Shown piece after piece: positions 15,257 to 24,900 of a stretch of 43,634 nucleotides of DNA (its first letter is position 1; each line of letters opens with the position of its first letter). The DNA comes from Ruminococcaceae bacterium UBA7217 (GTDB lineage Bacteria > Bacillota > Clostridia > Oscillospirales > Acutalibacteraceae). The notes under the pieces are model-generated. The model ran no database searches and had not been told where the DNA came from. It saw nothing but the letters and a program-made list of their open reading frames with translations. The DNA lies in assembly GCA_002490425.1 (NCBI GenBank), contig DKTZ01000060.1, forward strand, positions 1-43,634. The letters run 5' to 3'. Both the position numbers and the translations under genes were made by a program.

Positions 15257-16786
15257 ATGAAAAAACCTGTAGTTTTATGTATTATGGACGGTTTCGGTAA
15301 AAATCCGTCCGATTACGGCAACGCAATTGTTGCGGCTAAAACTCCGAATCTTGACAGACTGATGGCAGAATTTCCGATGACTTATATCGGCGCTTCGGGT
15401 ATGGATGTAGGTCTTCCCGACGGTCAAATGGGCAACAGCGAGGTAGGTCACACCAATATCGGTGCCGGCAGAGTTGTTTATCAGGAGCTTACAAGAATTA
15501 CAAAGTCAATTGAAGACGGCGATTTCTTCGAGAATGAGGCTCTTAAAAATGCTGTCCAGTCGGCAATTGACAACGGCACATCTCTTCACCTTATGGGTCT
15601 TATGAGCAACGGCGGTGTTCACAGCCACAACAGCCACGTTTGGGCAATTGTTGAGCTTGCCAAGAAAATGGGACTTCAAAAGGTTTATCTTCACTGCATT
15701 ATGGACGGCAGAGATGTTCCGCCCACAAGCGGTAAGGATTTTGTTGCCGAGGCAGAAGAAAAACTTAAAGAAATCGGCGTAGGTAAGATTGCAACAGTTG
15801 TTGGCAGATTTTATGCTATGGACCGTGACAACCGTTGGGAGCGTGTTTCAAGAGCATATAACGCTTTTGTTAAAGGCGAGGGAATCCAAACACATGACCC
15901 TGTTAAGGCTATTGAAGAGAGCTATCAAAAGGTTGACGCTGACGGTAAGAATATAACAGACGAGTTTATTGAACCTACTGTTTGCCTTGAAAATGAGGGT
16001 AGAATCGGTAAGAATGATAGTATTGTATTCTTCAATTTCCGCCCTGACAGAGCAAGAGAAATTACAAGAACCTTTGTTGACCCCGACTTTAACGGATTTG
16101 AGAGAGAATATTTCCCTGTAACTTATGTTTGTATGACTCAGTATGATGCAACAATGCCGAATGTTTCGGTTGCCTTCAAACCGCAGTCACTTAAAAACAC
16201 AATGGGTGAATACCTTTCATCATTAGGTCTTAAACAGCTTAGAATTGCCGAAACAGAAAAATATGCGCACGTTACATTCTTCTTTAACGGCGGTGTTGAG
16301 GCACAGTATGAGGGCGAGGACAGAATCCTTGTTAATTCACCCAAGGTTTCGACATACGACTTAAAGCCGGAAATGAGTGCTTATGAGGTTTCAGAAAAGG
16401 TAAATGCGGCTGTAAGAAGCGGAAAATACGATGTTGTTATCCTCAATTTCGCTAACTGCGATATGGTTGGTCACACAGGCGTATTTGATGCTGCTGTAAA
16501 AGCTGTTGAAGCAGTTGATACTTGCGTAGGAACTCTTTATGAGGCTGTTCACGAAATGGGCGGAGCTCTTTTGATTACCGCCGACCATGGCAATGCAGAC
16601 AAAATGTATGAAGAGGACGGCTCACCGTTTACTGCTCACACAACTAACCCTGTTCCGTTCATTGTTGCCGATTACCCCTGCACACTTCGTGAGGGCGGCA
16701 AGCTTTGTGACATTGCACCCACAATGCTCAAAATTATGGGAATTGCACAGCCTGAGGAAATGAACGGCACATCAATTATTCTTTAA
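15257..16786 (+). CDS. gpmI: 2,3-bisphosphoglycerate-independent phosphoglycerate mutase
   Basis: A 509-residue di-manganese mutase of the alkaline phosphatase superfamily, interconverting 3- and 2-phosphoglycerate. Motifs: metal-binding Asp11 in VVLCIMDGFGKNPSDYGNAI, the phospho-Ser61 in DGQMGNSEVGHTNIGAGRVVYQ, the substrate loop YLHCIMDGRDVPPTSG and GRFYAMDRDNRWERV, and the C-terminal metal ligands in NFANCDMVGHTG and ITADHGNAD. The ATG at 15257 is chosen because AAGGTG precedes it; the frame opens slightly earlier at a GTG that is itself part of the ribosome binding site. It closes the operon before a strong terminator. Confidence 0.96.
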   Translation: MKKPVVLCIMDGFGKNPSDYGNAIVAAKTPNLDRLMAEFPMTYIGASGMDVGLPDGQMGNSEVGHTNIGAGRVVYQELTRITKSIEDGDFFENEALKNAVQSAIDNGTSLHLMGLMSNGGVHSHNSHVWAIVELAKKMGLQKVYLHCIMDGRDVPPTSGKDFVAEAEEKLKEIGVGKIATVVGRFYAMDRDNRWERVSRAYNAFVKGEGIQTHDPVKAIEESYQKVDADGKNITDEFIEPTVCLENEGRIGKNDSIVFFNFRPDRAREITRTFVDPDFNGFEREYFPVTYVCMTQYDATMPNVSVAFKPQSLKNTMGEYLSSLGLKQLRIAETEKYAHVTFFFNGGVEAQYEGEDRILVNSPKVSTYDLKPEMSAYEVSEKVNAAVRSGKYDVVILNFANCDMVGHTGVFDAAVKAVEAVDTCVGTLYEAVHEMGGALLITADHGNADKMYEEDGSPFTAHTTNPVPFIVADYPCTLREGGKLCDIAPTMLKIMGIAQPEEMNGTSIIL

Positions 16787-16805
16787 TTTGTAGATTTTCT
16801 ACAAC

Positions 16806-16844
16806 AGCGGTATGCAAATTTCTGCGTGCCGCTTTTCTTTTTTT
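16806..16844 (+). terminator. Terminator of the glycolytic operon
   Basis: AGCGGTATGCA (16806-16816) pairs with TGCGTGCCGCT (16823-16833), 11 bp with two G-U pairs and a 6-base loop, followed by TTTTCTTTTTTT. Confidence 0.9.
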
Positions 16845-16845
16845 G

Positions 16846-16878
16846 TTGAAGAAATGTAAATTTGTGTTAAAATATAAT
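16846..16878 (+). promoter_or_regulatory. Candidate promoter of the deo salvage operon
   Basis: TTGAAG (16846-16851) is 16 bases from TAAAAT (16868-16873). A perfect TATAAT overlaps at 16873-16878 but has no -35 at standard spacing. One of the two probably drives deoC. Confidence 0.5.
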
Positions 16879-16902
16879 TGAAAAGTTTTTGAGGTGAAAA
16901 TA

Positions 16903-17556
16903 ATGGATATAAATGAAATTCTGTCAAAGTGCGACCACACACTTTTAAGTCAAGGCGCAACTTGGAGTGAAATTAAAGAAATATGCGACGACGGTATAAA
17001 ATATCATACCGCTTCTGTTTGTATACCTGCATCTTATGTTAAGCAGGTAAAAGAATATGTCGGCGAAAGTTTACCGATTTGCACTGTTATCGGCTTTCCA
17101 AACGGTTATTCCACAACTACTGTTAAATGCTTTGAAACAGAGGATGCAGTAAAAAACGGCGCAGACGAAATTGATATGGTTATAAATATCGGCTGGTTAA
17201 AGGATAAAAAGTACGATTGGCTTTTAGCCGAAATTAGACAAATAAAAAAAGCCTGCCACGACAAAATTTTAAAGGTTATAATCGAAACCTGTCTTTTGAC
17301 AGACGAAGAGAAAGTTAAAATGTGCGAAATAGTGTCTGAATCGGGAGCAGATTACATTAAAACATCAACGGGATTTGGAGGCGGCGGTGCAACTGAGCAC
17401 GATATTAAGCTTTTTGCAGAAAATGTAGCCCCAACCGTGAAAATTAAAGCGGCAGGCGGAATTTCTTCAATTGAAGATGCGGAAAAATTTATAAATTTAG
17501 GAGCATCACGACTCGGAACAAGCAGAATTGTGAAAATAGTTAAAAAAGGCAAGTGA
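16903..17556 (+). CDS. deoC: Deoxyribose-phosphate aldolase
   Basis: A 217-residue class I aldolase splitting 2-deoxyribose 5-phosphate into acetaldehyde and glyceraldehyde 3-phosphate. The Schiff-base Lys153 is in DYIKTSTGFGGGGAT, the proton-relay Asp91 in DEIDMVINIGWL and Lys182 in VKIKAAGGIS. The start is the ATG at 16903 after GAGGTG; a GTG at 16894 lies inside that ribosome binding site. It leads a four-gene cluster (deoC, deoB, cdd, pdp) that degrades deoxynucleosides to central metabolites; the product feeds directly into the neighbouring glycolytic enzymes. Confidence 0.96.
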   Translation: MDINEILSKCDHTLLSQGATWSEIKEICDDGIKYHTASVCIPASYVKQVKEYVGESLPICTVIGFPNGYSTTTVKCFETEDAVKNGADEIDMVINIGWLKDKKYDWLLAEIRQIKKACHDKILKVIIETCLLTDEEKVKMCEIVSESGADYIKTSTGFGGGGATEHDIKLFAENVAPTVKIKAAGGISSIEDAEKFINLGASRLGTSRIVKIVKKGK

Positions 17557-17560
17557 TTTT

Positions 17561-18727
17561 ATGGCAAAGCGTGTTTTCTTAATCGTTCTTGACTCCTGCG
17601 GAGCAGGTGAAATGCCCGATGCGAGCGATTTTGGGGATAAAGACTGCAACACATTAAAAAGAATAGCAAAATCAAAATATTTCTACTGTGTAAATACCGC
17701 AAAAATGGGTATAGGTAATATTGATGGCTGTGATTATTTACCGAAAGTATATACCCCTTCTGCGGCTGTCGGCAGAATGGCTGAAAAATCAAGGGGCAAG
17801 GACACTACAACAGGCCATTGGGAAATAGCGGGTCTAGTGTCTGAAAAAGCAATGCCTACATATCCTAACGGATTTCCCAATGAAATAATCAAGGAGTTTT
17901 CACGGCAAACAGGTCGAGGTATGCTTTGCAACAAGCCGTATTCGGGGACTGAGGTTATCAAGGATTTCGGCGAAAAGCATATAAAAACAGGCGATTTAAT
18001 CGTATATACATCTGCGGACAGCGTTTTCCAGGTTGCCGCACACGAAAGCGTAGTTTCGCTTGAAACTCTTTATGAATATTGCCGAATTGCAAGAAAAATT
18101 CTTTGCGGTGAAAATGCAGTCGGCAGAGTAATTGCAAGGCCTTTTAAAACAGTTGACGGTAAATTTGAAAGAACAGCAAACAGGCACGATTTTTCACTTG
18201 AACCGCCGAAAGATACAATGCTTGATACTATCTCAAAAAGCGGAAAGACTGTTTATGCAATAGGCAAGATTTACGATATATTCGCAGGTCAAGGCATAAC
18301 GGAACATACCTTTACACATTCAAATGCTGAGGGTATGAAAATTGCGCTCGATGCTTTAAATAAGGATTTTGAGGGACTTTGCTTTGTGAATTTGGTTGAT
18401 TTTGATATGCTTTACGGTCACCGGCAGGACATTGACGGTTACGCAAAGGCATTTGCTGAATTTGATAAATGGCTTCCGTCATTTACCAAGCGAATGAAGT
18501 CTGACGATATTTTAATAATTACTGCCGACCACGGCTGTGACCCCGGGGATGAGAGCACCGACCATACAAGGGAATATGTTCCTCTTATAATTTACGGTGA
18601 AAATGTTAAGCCGCAAAATATCGGCACACTGGATACATTTTCTGAAATAGCATCTTTTGTAACAGATTATTTTGACATACAGTTTGATTGTGCAGGAAAA
18701 GGAACATTAAATAAAATATTAAAATAA
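17561..18727 (+). CDS. deoB: Phosphopentomutase
   Basis: A 388-residue alkaline-phosphatase-superfamily mutase interconverting (deoxy)ribose 1- and 5-phosphate. Metal and catalytic motifs: RVFLIVLDSCGAGEMPDA at the N-terminus, KDTTTGHWEIAG with the phosphorylated Thr, YTSADSVFQVAAHE, NLVDFDMLYGHRQD, and the C-terminal IITADHGCDPG with DHTREYVPLI. It starts 4 bases after deoC. It connects the phosphorolysis product of pdp with deoC. Confidence 0.96.
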   Translation: MAKRVFLIVLDSCGAGEMPDASDFGDKDCNTLKRIAKSKYFYCVNTAKMGIGNIDGCDYLPKVYTPSAAVGRMAEKSRGKDTTTGHWEIAGLVSEKAMPTYPNGFPNEIIKEFSRQTGRGMLCNKPYSGTEVIKDFGEKHIKTGDLIVYTSADSVFQVAAHESVVSLETLYEYCRIARKILCGENAVGRVIARPFKTVDGKFERTANRHDFSLEPPKDTMLDTISKSGKTVYAIGKIYDIFAGQGITEHTFTHSNAEGMKIALDALNKDFEGLCFVNLVDFDMLYGHRQDIDGYAKAFAEFDKWLPSFTKRMKSDDILIITADHGCDPGDESTDHTREYVPLIIYGENVKPQNIGTLDTFSEIASFVTDYFDIQFDCAGKGTLNKILK

Positions 18728-18736
18728 GGTGATTCT

Positions 18737-19144
18737 ATGACGAATGAAGAACTTTGCACGCTTGCCGTAAAGGCTATGGAAAATGCGTATGTGCCGTATT
18801 CGGGATACAAAGTAGGTGCGGCATTGCTTACAAAATCGGGCAAAATATATACAGGATGTAACATTGAAAATGCCTCATATTCGCCTACTGTCTGCGCTGA
18901 ACGTACGGCTATATTTAAAGCAGTAAGCGAGGGCGAAAGAGAATTTCTTAAAATTGCAGTTGCAGGCGGAAAGAACGGCGTGATAACGGGTGAGTTTCCG
19001 CCTTGCGGAGTTTGCCGTCAGGTGATGGCTGAATTTTGCATACCGGATTTTAAAATATTGGTTGTGGGCGGCGAAAACAGCTTTAACGAATATACTCTTT
19101 CGGATATTCTGCCGTTTTCGTTTAATCCCGAACACGTTAAATGA
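18737..19144 (+). CDS. cdd: Cytidine deaminase
   Basis: A 135-residue homotetrameric-type zinc cytidine deaminase converting (deoxy)cytidine to (deoxy)uridine. The zinc site is Cys53 with catalytic Glu55 (TVCAERTAI) and Cys90/Cys93 (PPCGVCRQVMAEF); NIENASYSPTVC is the nucleoside-binding segment. AAGGTGATT precedes the start. Its stop overlaps an ATG of the next gene's frame. In the deo cluster it prepares cytidine nucleosides for the phosphorylase. Confidence 0.96.
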   Translation: MTNEELCTLAVKAMENAYVPYSGYKVGAALLTKSGKIYTGCNIENASYSPTVCAERTAIFKAVSEGEREFLKIAVAGGKNGVITGEFPPCGVCRQVMAEFCIPDFKILVVGGENSFNEYTLSDILPFSFNPEHVK

Positions 19145-19155
19145 GGTGCTTTGCT

Positions 19156-20457
19156 ATGAGAATGTATGATATAATTGAAAATAAAAGAAACGGTAAAGAA
19201 TTAACCGGGGAGGAAATAGAGTTTTTTATAAAAGGATATACCGACGGCAGGGTTCCCGATTATCAGGCTTCCGCATTTTGTATGGCGGTTTATTTTAAGG
19301 GTATGACCGAAAAGGAAACCGTTATCTTGACTAAAGCTATGGCAAATTCGGGTGATACGGTCGACTTGTCGATGTTTGGCACTCTTTCTGCCGATAAACA
19401 TTCAACGGGCGGAGTAGGCGATAAAACAAGCCTTATTGTCGCTCCTATTGTGGCTTCTCTCGGTGCAAAGATTACAAAAATGTCGGGCAGAGGTCTTGGG
19501 CATACAGGCGGAACTGTCGACAAGCTTGAGTCAATTCCCGGGTATAAAACCACGCTTTCGGGAGATGATTTTATCTCGCAGGTGAAAAATGTCGGAATTT
19601 CGATAATCGGTCAAAGCGGTAATTTAACCCCTGCCGATAAAAAACTTTATGCATTGCGTGACGTTACCGCAACAGTTGATAGTATTCCTCTTATTGTATC
19701 AAGTATTATGAGCAAAAAAATTGCCGCAGGCTCGCACAATATTGTTCTCGACGTTAAATGCGGTAGCGGTGCATTTATGAAAACGATTGAGGATGCCGAA
19801 GTACTTGCAAACGAAATGGTAAAAATAGGTAAAGGTTGCGGCAGAAATACGGCGGCACTTATTACCGATATGGATAGACCCTTAGGCTCGGCAGTCGGCA
19901 ATTCTCTTGAGGTTATTGAGGCGGTAAAAGTGCTTAAAGGCGAACTTGACAATGATTTAAAAGAAGTTTGTGTTGCTTTAGCGTCCGAGCTTATTTCGCT
20001 TGTTCTTTCAGTTCCGCATAATGAAGCACAAAAAATGGTAAACTATTCAATAGACAGCGGAAAAGCATATGAAAAAATGAAAGAGTGGATTTCTGCACAG
20101 GGCGGTGATGTTTATTTCATAGAAAATACCGAAAAATTTCCGAAAGCAGAATACTCTTGTGACATTTTATCTGAAATAGACGGATATATTACATCAATGG
20201 ACACGGAAAAAATCGGACTTGCAAGCGTAATCCTCGGAGCAGGAAGAGAACGCAAGGAAGACCGTATCGATTTTTCGGCGGGAATTATGATTTATAAAAA
20301 GACAGTCGAAAAAATCAATAAAGGTGAAACAATAGCAACTCTTTTTACAAATAACAAATCGTCTTTAGATGATGCCGAAAAAATGTACCGCTCTGCCGTA
20401 TGCATTTCCGCCTATAAACCCGAGCCAAAACCGCTGATATATAAAGTTATCAGATAA
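19156..20457 (+). CDS. pdp: Pyrimidine-nucleoside phosphorylase
   Basis: A 433-residue member of the nucleoside phosphorylase II family (thymidine/pyrimidine-nucleoside phosphorylase), cleaving uridine and thymidine with phosphate. Motifs: DKHSTGGVGDKTSLIVAPI (phosphate binding), MSGRGLGHTGGTVDKLESIPG (the family signature), YALRDVTATVDSIPLI (base binding) and the KCGSGAFMKT loop. The ATG at 19156 is preferred because GAGGTG lies 7 bases upstream; an ATG at 19141 overlapping the cdd stop has no such site. The symbol deoA is also used. It ends the salvage cluster; no clear terminator follows, and the next transcript begins at the pyr promoter. Confidence 0.94.
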   Translation: MRMYDIIENKRNGKELTGEEIEFFIKGYTDGRVPDYQASAFCMAVYFKGMTEKETVILTKAMANSGDTVDLSMFGTLSADKHSTGGVGDKTSLIVAPIVASLGAKITKMSGRGLGHTGGTVDKLESIPGYKTTLSGDDFISQVKNVGISIIGQSGNLTPADKKLYALRDVTATVDSIPLIVSSIMSKKIAAGSHNIVLDVKCGSGAFMKTIEDAEVLANEMVKIGKGCGRNTAALITDMDRPLGSAVGNSLEVIEAVKVLKGELDNDLKEVCVALASELISLVLSVPHNEAQKMVNYSIDSGKAYEKMKEWISAQGGDVYFIENTEKFPKAEYSCDILSEIDGYITSMDTEKIGLASVILGAGRERKEDRIDFSAGIMIYKKTVEKINKGETIATLFTNNKSSLDDAEKMYRSAVCISAYKPEPKPLIYKVIR

Positions 20458-20506
20458 CAGCAATTTATTTCTTATAAAAATATATTGAAAAAATTTAATT
20501 TTATAG

Positions 20507-20535
20507 TTGACAGCGTTTTACCAAAATGATATAAT
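20507..20535 (+). promoter_or_regulatory. Consensus sigma-A promoter of the pyr operon
   Basis: A perfect TTGACA (20507-20512) and a perfect TATAAT (20530-20535) with a 17-base spacer, one of the strongest promoters in the window. The transcript would begin near 20542 and carry an attenuator leader of about 140 bases. Confidence 0.9.
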
Positions 20536-20554
20536 TCTATAAATTCAAATCTTT

Positions 20555-20666
20555 AATTCGATACAGAGATGTCGGCAAGATTGAGTATAAAAGCTACCGT
20601 TGCGTTTTGCGCTGTGGTTCTGTTTGTGTAACTTGTACCTTACCGGCTTTTCGGTAAGGTATTTTT
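20555..20666 (+). promoter_or_regulatory. PyrR-type attenuator leader (binding loop, antiterminator, terminator)
   Basis: A CAGAGATGTCGGCAAG segment (20564-20579) resembles the conserved PyrR-binding loop (CAGAGAGG...GCAAGG) and is flanked by a short stem TCGAT/ATTGA (20558-20562 with 20580-20584). The terminator TACCTTACCG (20636-20645) / CGGTAAGGTA (20652-20661) plus TTTTT lies just before the pyrC ribosome binding site. GTCGGCAAGAT (20571-20581) can instead pair with ACCTTACCGGC (20637-20647) in 9 of 11 positions. This is the three-structure logic of Bacillus pyr attenuation: UMP-bound PyrR holds the loop and frees the terminator. No pyrR is in the window. Confidence 0.7.
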
Positions 20667-20682
20667 GTTAGGAGGGCTTTTA

Positions 20683-21882
20683 GTGCAGAATTATTCTAAA
20701 CTGAAAAAAGTTATGATTGATAAACTCTCCGATGCTGTGCTTGGTAACGGTGATTTTGCCGATTTGGATTTTGAAAATTGCGTTATTTTTCCCGGCTTTT
20801 GCGATGTGCATGTGCATTTTCGTGAGCCGGGTTTTTCTTATAAAGAAACAATTAAATCAGGCTCTTTGGCGGCGGCTCACGGCGGATATACCGCTGTTTG
20901 CACAATGCCGAATCTGAATCCCGTTCCTGACAGTACCGAGAGTTTAAACGAACAGCTTAAAATTATTGAGAGGGACGCCGCAATCAATGTTTACCCCTAC
21001 GGTGCAATTACCGTCGGTCAAAAAGGCGAAACACTTTCCGATATGGAAAATATGGCAAACTGTGTAATAGCTTTTTCAGATGACGGCAGGGGTGTTCAGT
21101 CTAAAGATTTGATGTGTGAAGCAATGCTTACCGCCAAAAAACTCGGTAAAATTATTGTCGCTCACTGCGAGGAAAATTCTCTTCTTCACGGCGGTTACAT
21201 TCACGACGGTGATTATGCAAAAGCGCATAATCACAAGGGCATTTGTTCCGAAAGCGAATGGAAGCCTATCGAACGTGATTTAAAGCTTGCAAAGGAAACG
21301 GGCTGTGCTTATCATGTTTGCCACATTTCCTGCAAGGAAAGCGTTGAGCTTATAAGAAGGGCAAAAGCAGAAGGCGTAAATGTAACCTGTGAAACAGGGC
21401 CGCATTACTTGATTTTAACTGATGAAGATTTGCGTGAAGACGGCAAATTCAAAATGAATCCGCCTCTGCGTTCCAAAGAGGACAGAGATGCTTTAATTGA
21501 TGGTATCAAAGACGGTACAATTGATATGATAGCAACAGACCACGCTCCGCACAGTGATGAAGAAAAATCAAAGGGACTCGAAAAAAGCGCATTCGGAATT
21601 GTCGGAATTGAAACAGCATTTCAGCTTGTTTATACGCATCTTGTAAAGAAAGATATTATTTCACTTGAAAAGGCAATAGAGCTTTTGGCAGTAAATTCTC
21701 GCAAAAGGTTTAATATACCGCTCGGCGATGACTGTACGGTGTGGAATCTTAATGAAAAAACAGTTATAAATCCCGATGAATTTCTTTCTAAGGGCAAGGC
21801 AACACCGTTTGAAAATACTGAAGTTTTCGGTAAATGTCTGCTGACAGTTTGCGGCGGAAAAACAGTTTATAAATCACTTTAA
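20683..21882 (+). CDS. pyrC: Dihydroorotase
   Basis: A 399-residue class I dihydroorotase forming dihydroorotate from carbamoyl-aspartate. Zinc ligands are visible: FCDVHVHFREPG (HxH), the His in VAHCEENSL and AYHVCHISC, and catalytic Asp in IATDHAPHSDEEKSKG. Other family segments are MPNLNPVPDS and CETGPHYLILTDED. The GTG at 20683 is used, six bases after GGAGGG. The N-terminus is roughly 20 residues shorter than that of Bacillus PyrC (HxH near residue 42 against about 60) and lacks part of the usual first beta-strands; upstream sequence is the attenuator, so no longer form exists. First gene of the pyr operon. Confidence 0.93.
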   Translation: MQNYSKLKKVMIDKLSDAVLGNGDFADLDFENCVIFPGFCDVHVHFREPGFSYKETIKSGSLAAAHGGYTAVCTMPNLNPVPDSTESLNEQLKIIERDAAINVYPYGAITVGQKGETLSDMENMANCVIAFSDDGRGVQSKDLMCEAMLTAKKLGKIIVAHCEENSLLHGGYIHDGDYAKAHNHKGICSESEWKPIERDLKLAKETGCAYHVCHISCKESVELIRRAKAEGVNVTCETGPHYLILTDEDLREDGKFKMNPPLRSKEDRDALIDGIKDGTIDMIATDHAPHSDEEKSKGLEKSAFGIVGIETAFQLVYTHLVKKDIISLEKAIELLAVNSRKRFNIPLGDDCTVWNLNEKTVINPDEFLSKGKATPFENTEVFGKCLLTVCGGKTVYKSL

Positions 21883-21904
21883 TATATATTTGGAGGAAAA
21901 AACA

Positions 21905-24900
21905 ATGGCTAAAAGAACAGATGTAAAAAAAGTATTGATTATCGGCTCCGGCCCTATCGTTATCGGTCAGGCTGCCGAGTTTGACTATGCAGGCACTCAG
22001 GCGTGTCTTGCTCTTAAGGAAGAGGGGTATGAGGTAATTCTTTGTAACTCAAACCCTGCAACGATTATGACTGATACGTCAATTGCCGACAAAGTATATA
22101 TGGAGCCGTTGACGCTTGAATATATTGCAAAAATTCTCCGCTACGAGCGTCCTGACGCAATTGTTCCCGGCATTGGCGGTCAGACAGGTCTTAACCTTGC
22201 AATGCAGCTTGAAAAGAAAGGTATTCTTAAAGAGTGCGGAACAAAGCTTCTCGGAACATCAAGCGAAAGTATTGAAAGAGCGGAGGACAGAGAGCTTTTC
22301 AAAGAAATGTGCGAGTCAATAGGCGAGCCGGTTATTCCGTCTGAAATTACCTACAACCTTGAAGAAGCAAAAAAAGCGGCTGAAGAAATCGGATATCCCG
22401 TTGTTCTTCGCCCTGCATTTACCTTGGGCGGTACAGGCGGCGGCTTTGCAAACAATGAAGAAGAGCTTGTGTCAATTGGTATGAATGCTTTTAAGCTTTC
22501 ACCTGTTCATCAGGTTCTTATTGAAAAGAGTGTTAAAGGTTATAAAGAAATTGAATTTGAGGTTATGCGTGACTCAAATGACCATGCAATTACAATATGC
22601 GGTATGGAAAACATTGACCCCGTCGGCGTTCATACAGGCGACTCAATAGTTGTAGCACCCATTCTTTCGCTTAACGACCACGATCTTAAAATGCTCAACG
22701 ACAGTGCTATTAAAATTATCCGTGAGCTTAAAATTGAGGGCGGCTGTAATGTTCAGTTTGCGCTCAACCCCATTTCAAGTGAATATTTCCTTATTGAGGT
22801 TAACCCGAGAGTTTCACGTTCTTCTGCACTCGCCTCAAAGGCAAGCGGTTATCCGATTGCAAGAGTTACGGCAAAAATTGCTATGGGAATGGCTCTTGAG
22901 GATATTCCCGTTGCAGGCGGAACTGCCGCAATTGAACCGAGCCTTGACTATATCGTTGCAAAATTCCCCCGTTTCCCGTTTGACAAGTTTGCTGACGCTC
23001 CAAACACTCTCGGCACACAGATGAAAGCTACGGGTGAGGTAATGGGTATCGGCGCAACGCTTGAAGAATGTCTGTTAAAATCTGTTCGCTCACTTGAAAC
23101 AGGCGTTTGCCATTTCCACCTTGCGAAATTTGACAGCTACACTGATGAACAATTACTTAACTATATCAAAGAGTTTAAAGACGATAATGTATATGCGATT
23201 TTCGAGCTTATCCGCAGAGGTACAAGCATTGAAAAGCTCCACGAGGTAACAATGATTACCGAGCTTTTCCTTGAGTCTTATAAAAAAATCGTTGATATGG
23301 AAGAAAAGATTAAAACTAATGTGAATAACGTAGCTGTTCTCAAAGAAGCAAAAATCCTCGGCTTCTCGGACAAATTCATTTCAAATGTATGGAATGTTGC
23401 TGAAACCGAAGTTTATAAAATGAGAAAAGAGAATGGAATTACACCCATTTTCAAGATGGTTGACACTCTCCACACCGGCAAATATATAGCTTACCTCTAT
23501 TCGTCATACACAGGCACTAACGATTCAAGACTTACAGACAAAAAGAAGATTATCGTTCTAGGCGCAGGTCCAATCCGTATAGGTCAGGGTGTTGAATTTG
23601 ACTATTCGACCGTTCACGCAGTTCAGACAATCAAGCGTGCAGGCTATGAAGCAATAATCATTAACAATAACCCCGAAACTGTTTCAACAGACTACACAAC
23701 TGCGGACAAGCTTTACTTTGAACCGCTTACTCCCGAAGATGTTATGGCTATTGTTGATTTTGAACAGCCTGAGGGTGTAATTGCATCGCTCGGCGGTCAG
23801 ACAGCTATTAACCTTGCACAGCCTCTTATGGACAGAGGAGTTAAGATTATCGGTACAGACTGCGATGCGATTGAAAAGGCAGAGAACCGTGACAGCTTTG
23901 AAAAAATTCTTAAAGACCTTAATATTCCTCAGCCGAAGGGTCAGGCAGTTACAAATATCGAGGACGGTCTTAAAGCTGCAAATGAAATCGGCTATCCCGT
24001 ACTTGTACGCCCGTCATTTGTTCTCGGCGGCAGAGCAATGCAGATTGTTTCTAAAGATGAGCATTTGAAACATTATCTTAAAACTGCGGTTGAAATCGAT
24101 GTTGACAAACCTGTTCTTGTTGATAAATATATTCAGGGCAAAGAGGTTGAGGTTGACGCTATTTGTGACGGCAGAGATGTTTTCGTGCCAGGTATTATGG
24201 AACTTGTTGAGAGAACCGGCGTTCATTCGGGCGACTCAATAAGCGTTTATCCCACATTCTCAATTTCCGATAAAGTTAAAGGCATTATTTTACAGTATGC
24301 TAAAAAATTGGGACTGGGCATAGGTATAATCGGTCTTTATAACATTCAGTTTATCGTAACACCAAAGGATGAGGTATACATCATTGAGGTAAATCCACGT
24401 TCGTCAAGAACTGTTCCGTTCCTTTCAAAAGCAACAGGCTATTCTCTTGCTGACATTGCAACTGAGGTAATCCTCGGCAAGAGTCTTAAAGAGCAGGGAA
24501 TATTTGACCTTTATCCTGAGGAAAAGCACCGCTATTACGTAAAAGTTCCCGTATTCTCATTCAACAAAATTAAGGGACTTGACGCTTATCTTTCACCTGA
24601 AATGAAATCGACGGGCGAAGCAATCGGCTATGACGACAAGCTTCACCGTGCAATGTTCAAGGCTCTTACGGCTTCGGGAATGAATCTTCAGAACTACGGT
24701 ACAGTGCTTGTAACACTTGCAGATGAAGATAAAGAAGAGGCAATTCCACTTATCAGAAGATTTTACAATATGGGCTTTAATATTGAAGCTACAAGCGGTA
24801 CTGCCGCAGTTCTCAAGGAAAACGGAATCAGAACCCGTGTAAGAGGTAAAATCAGTGAGGGCAGTGACGAAATTCTTGAATCAATCCGTGCAGGGTATGT

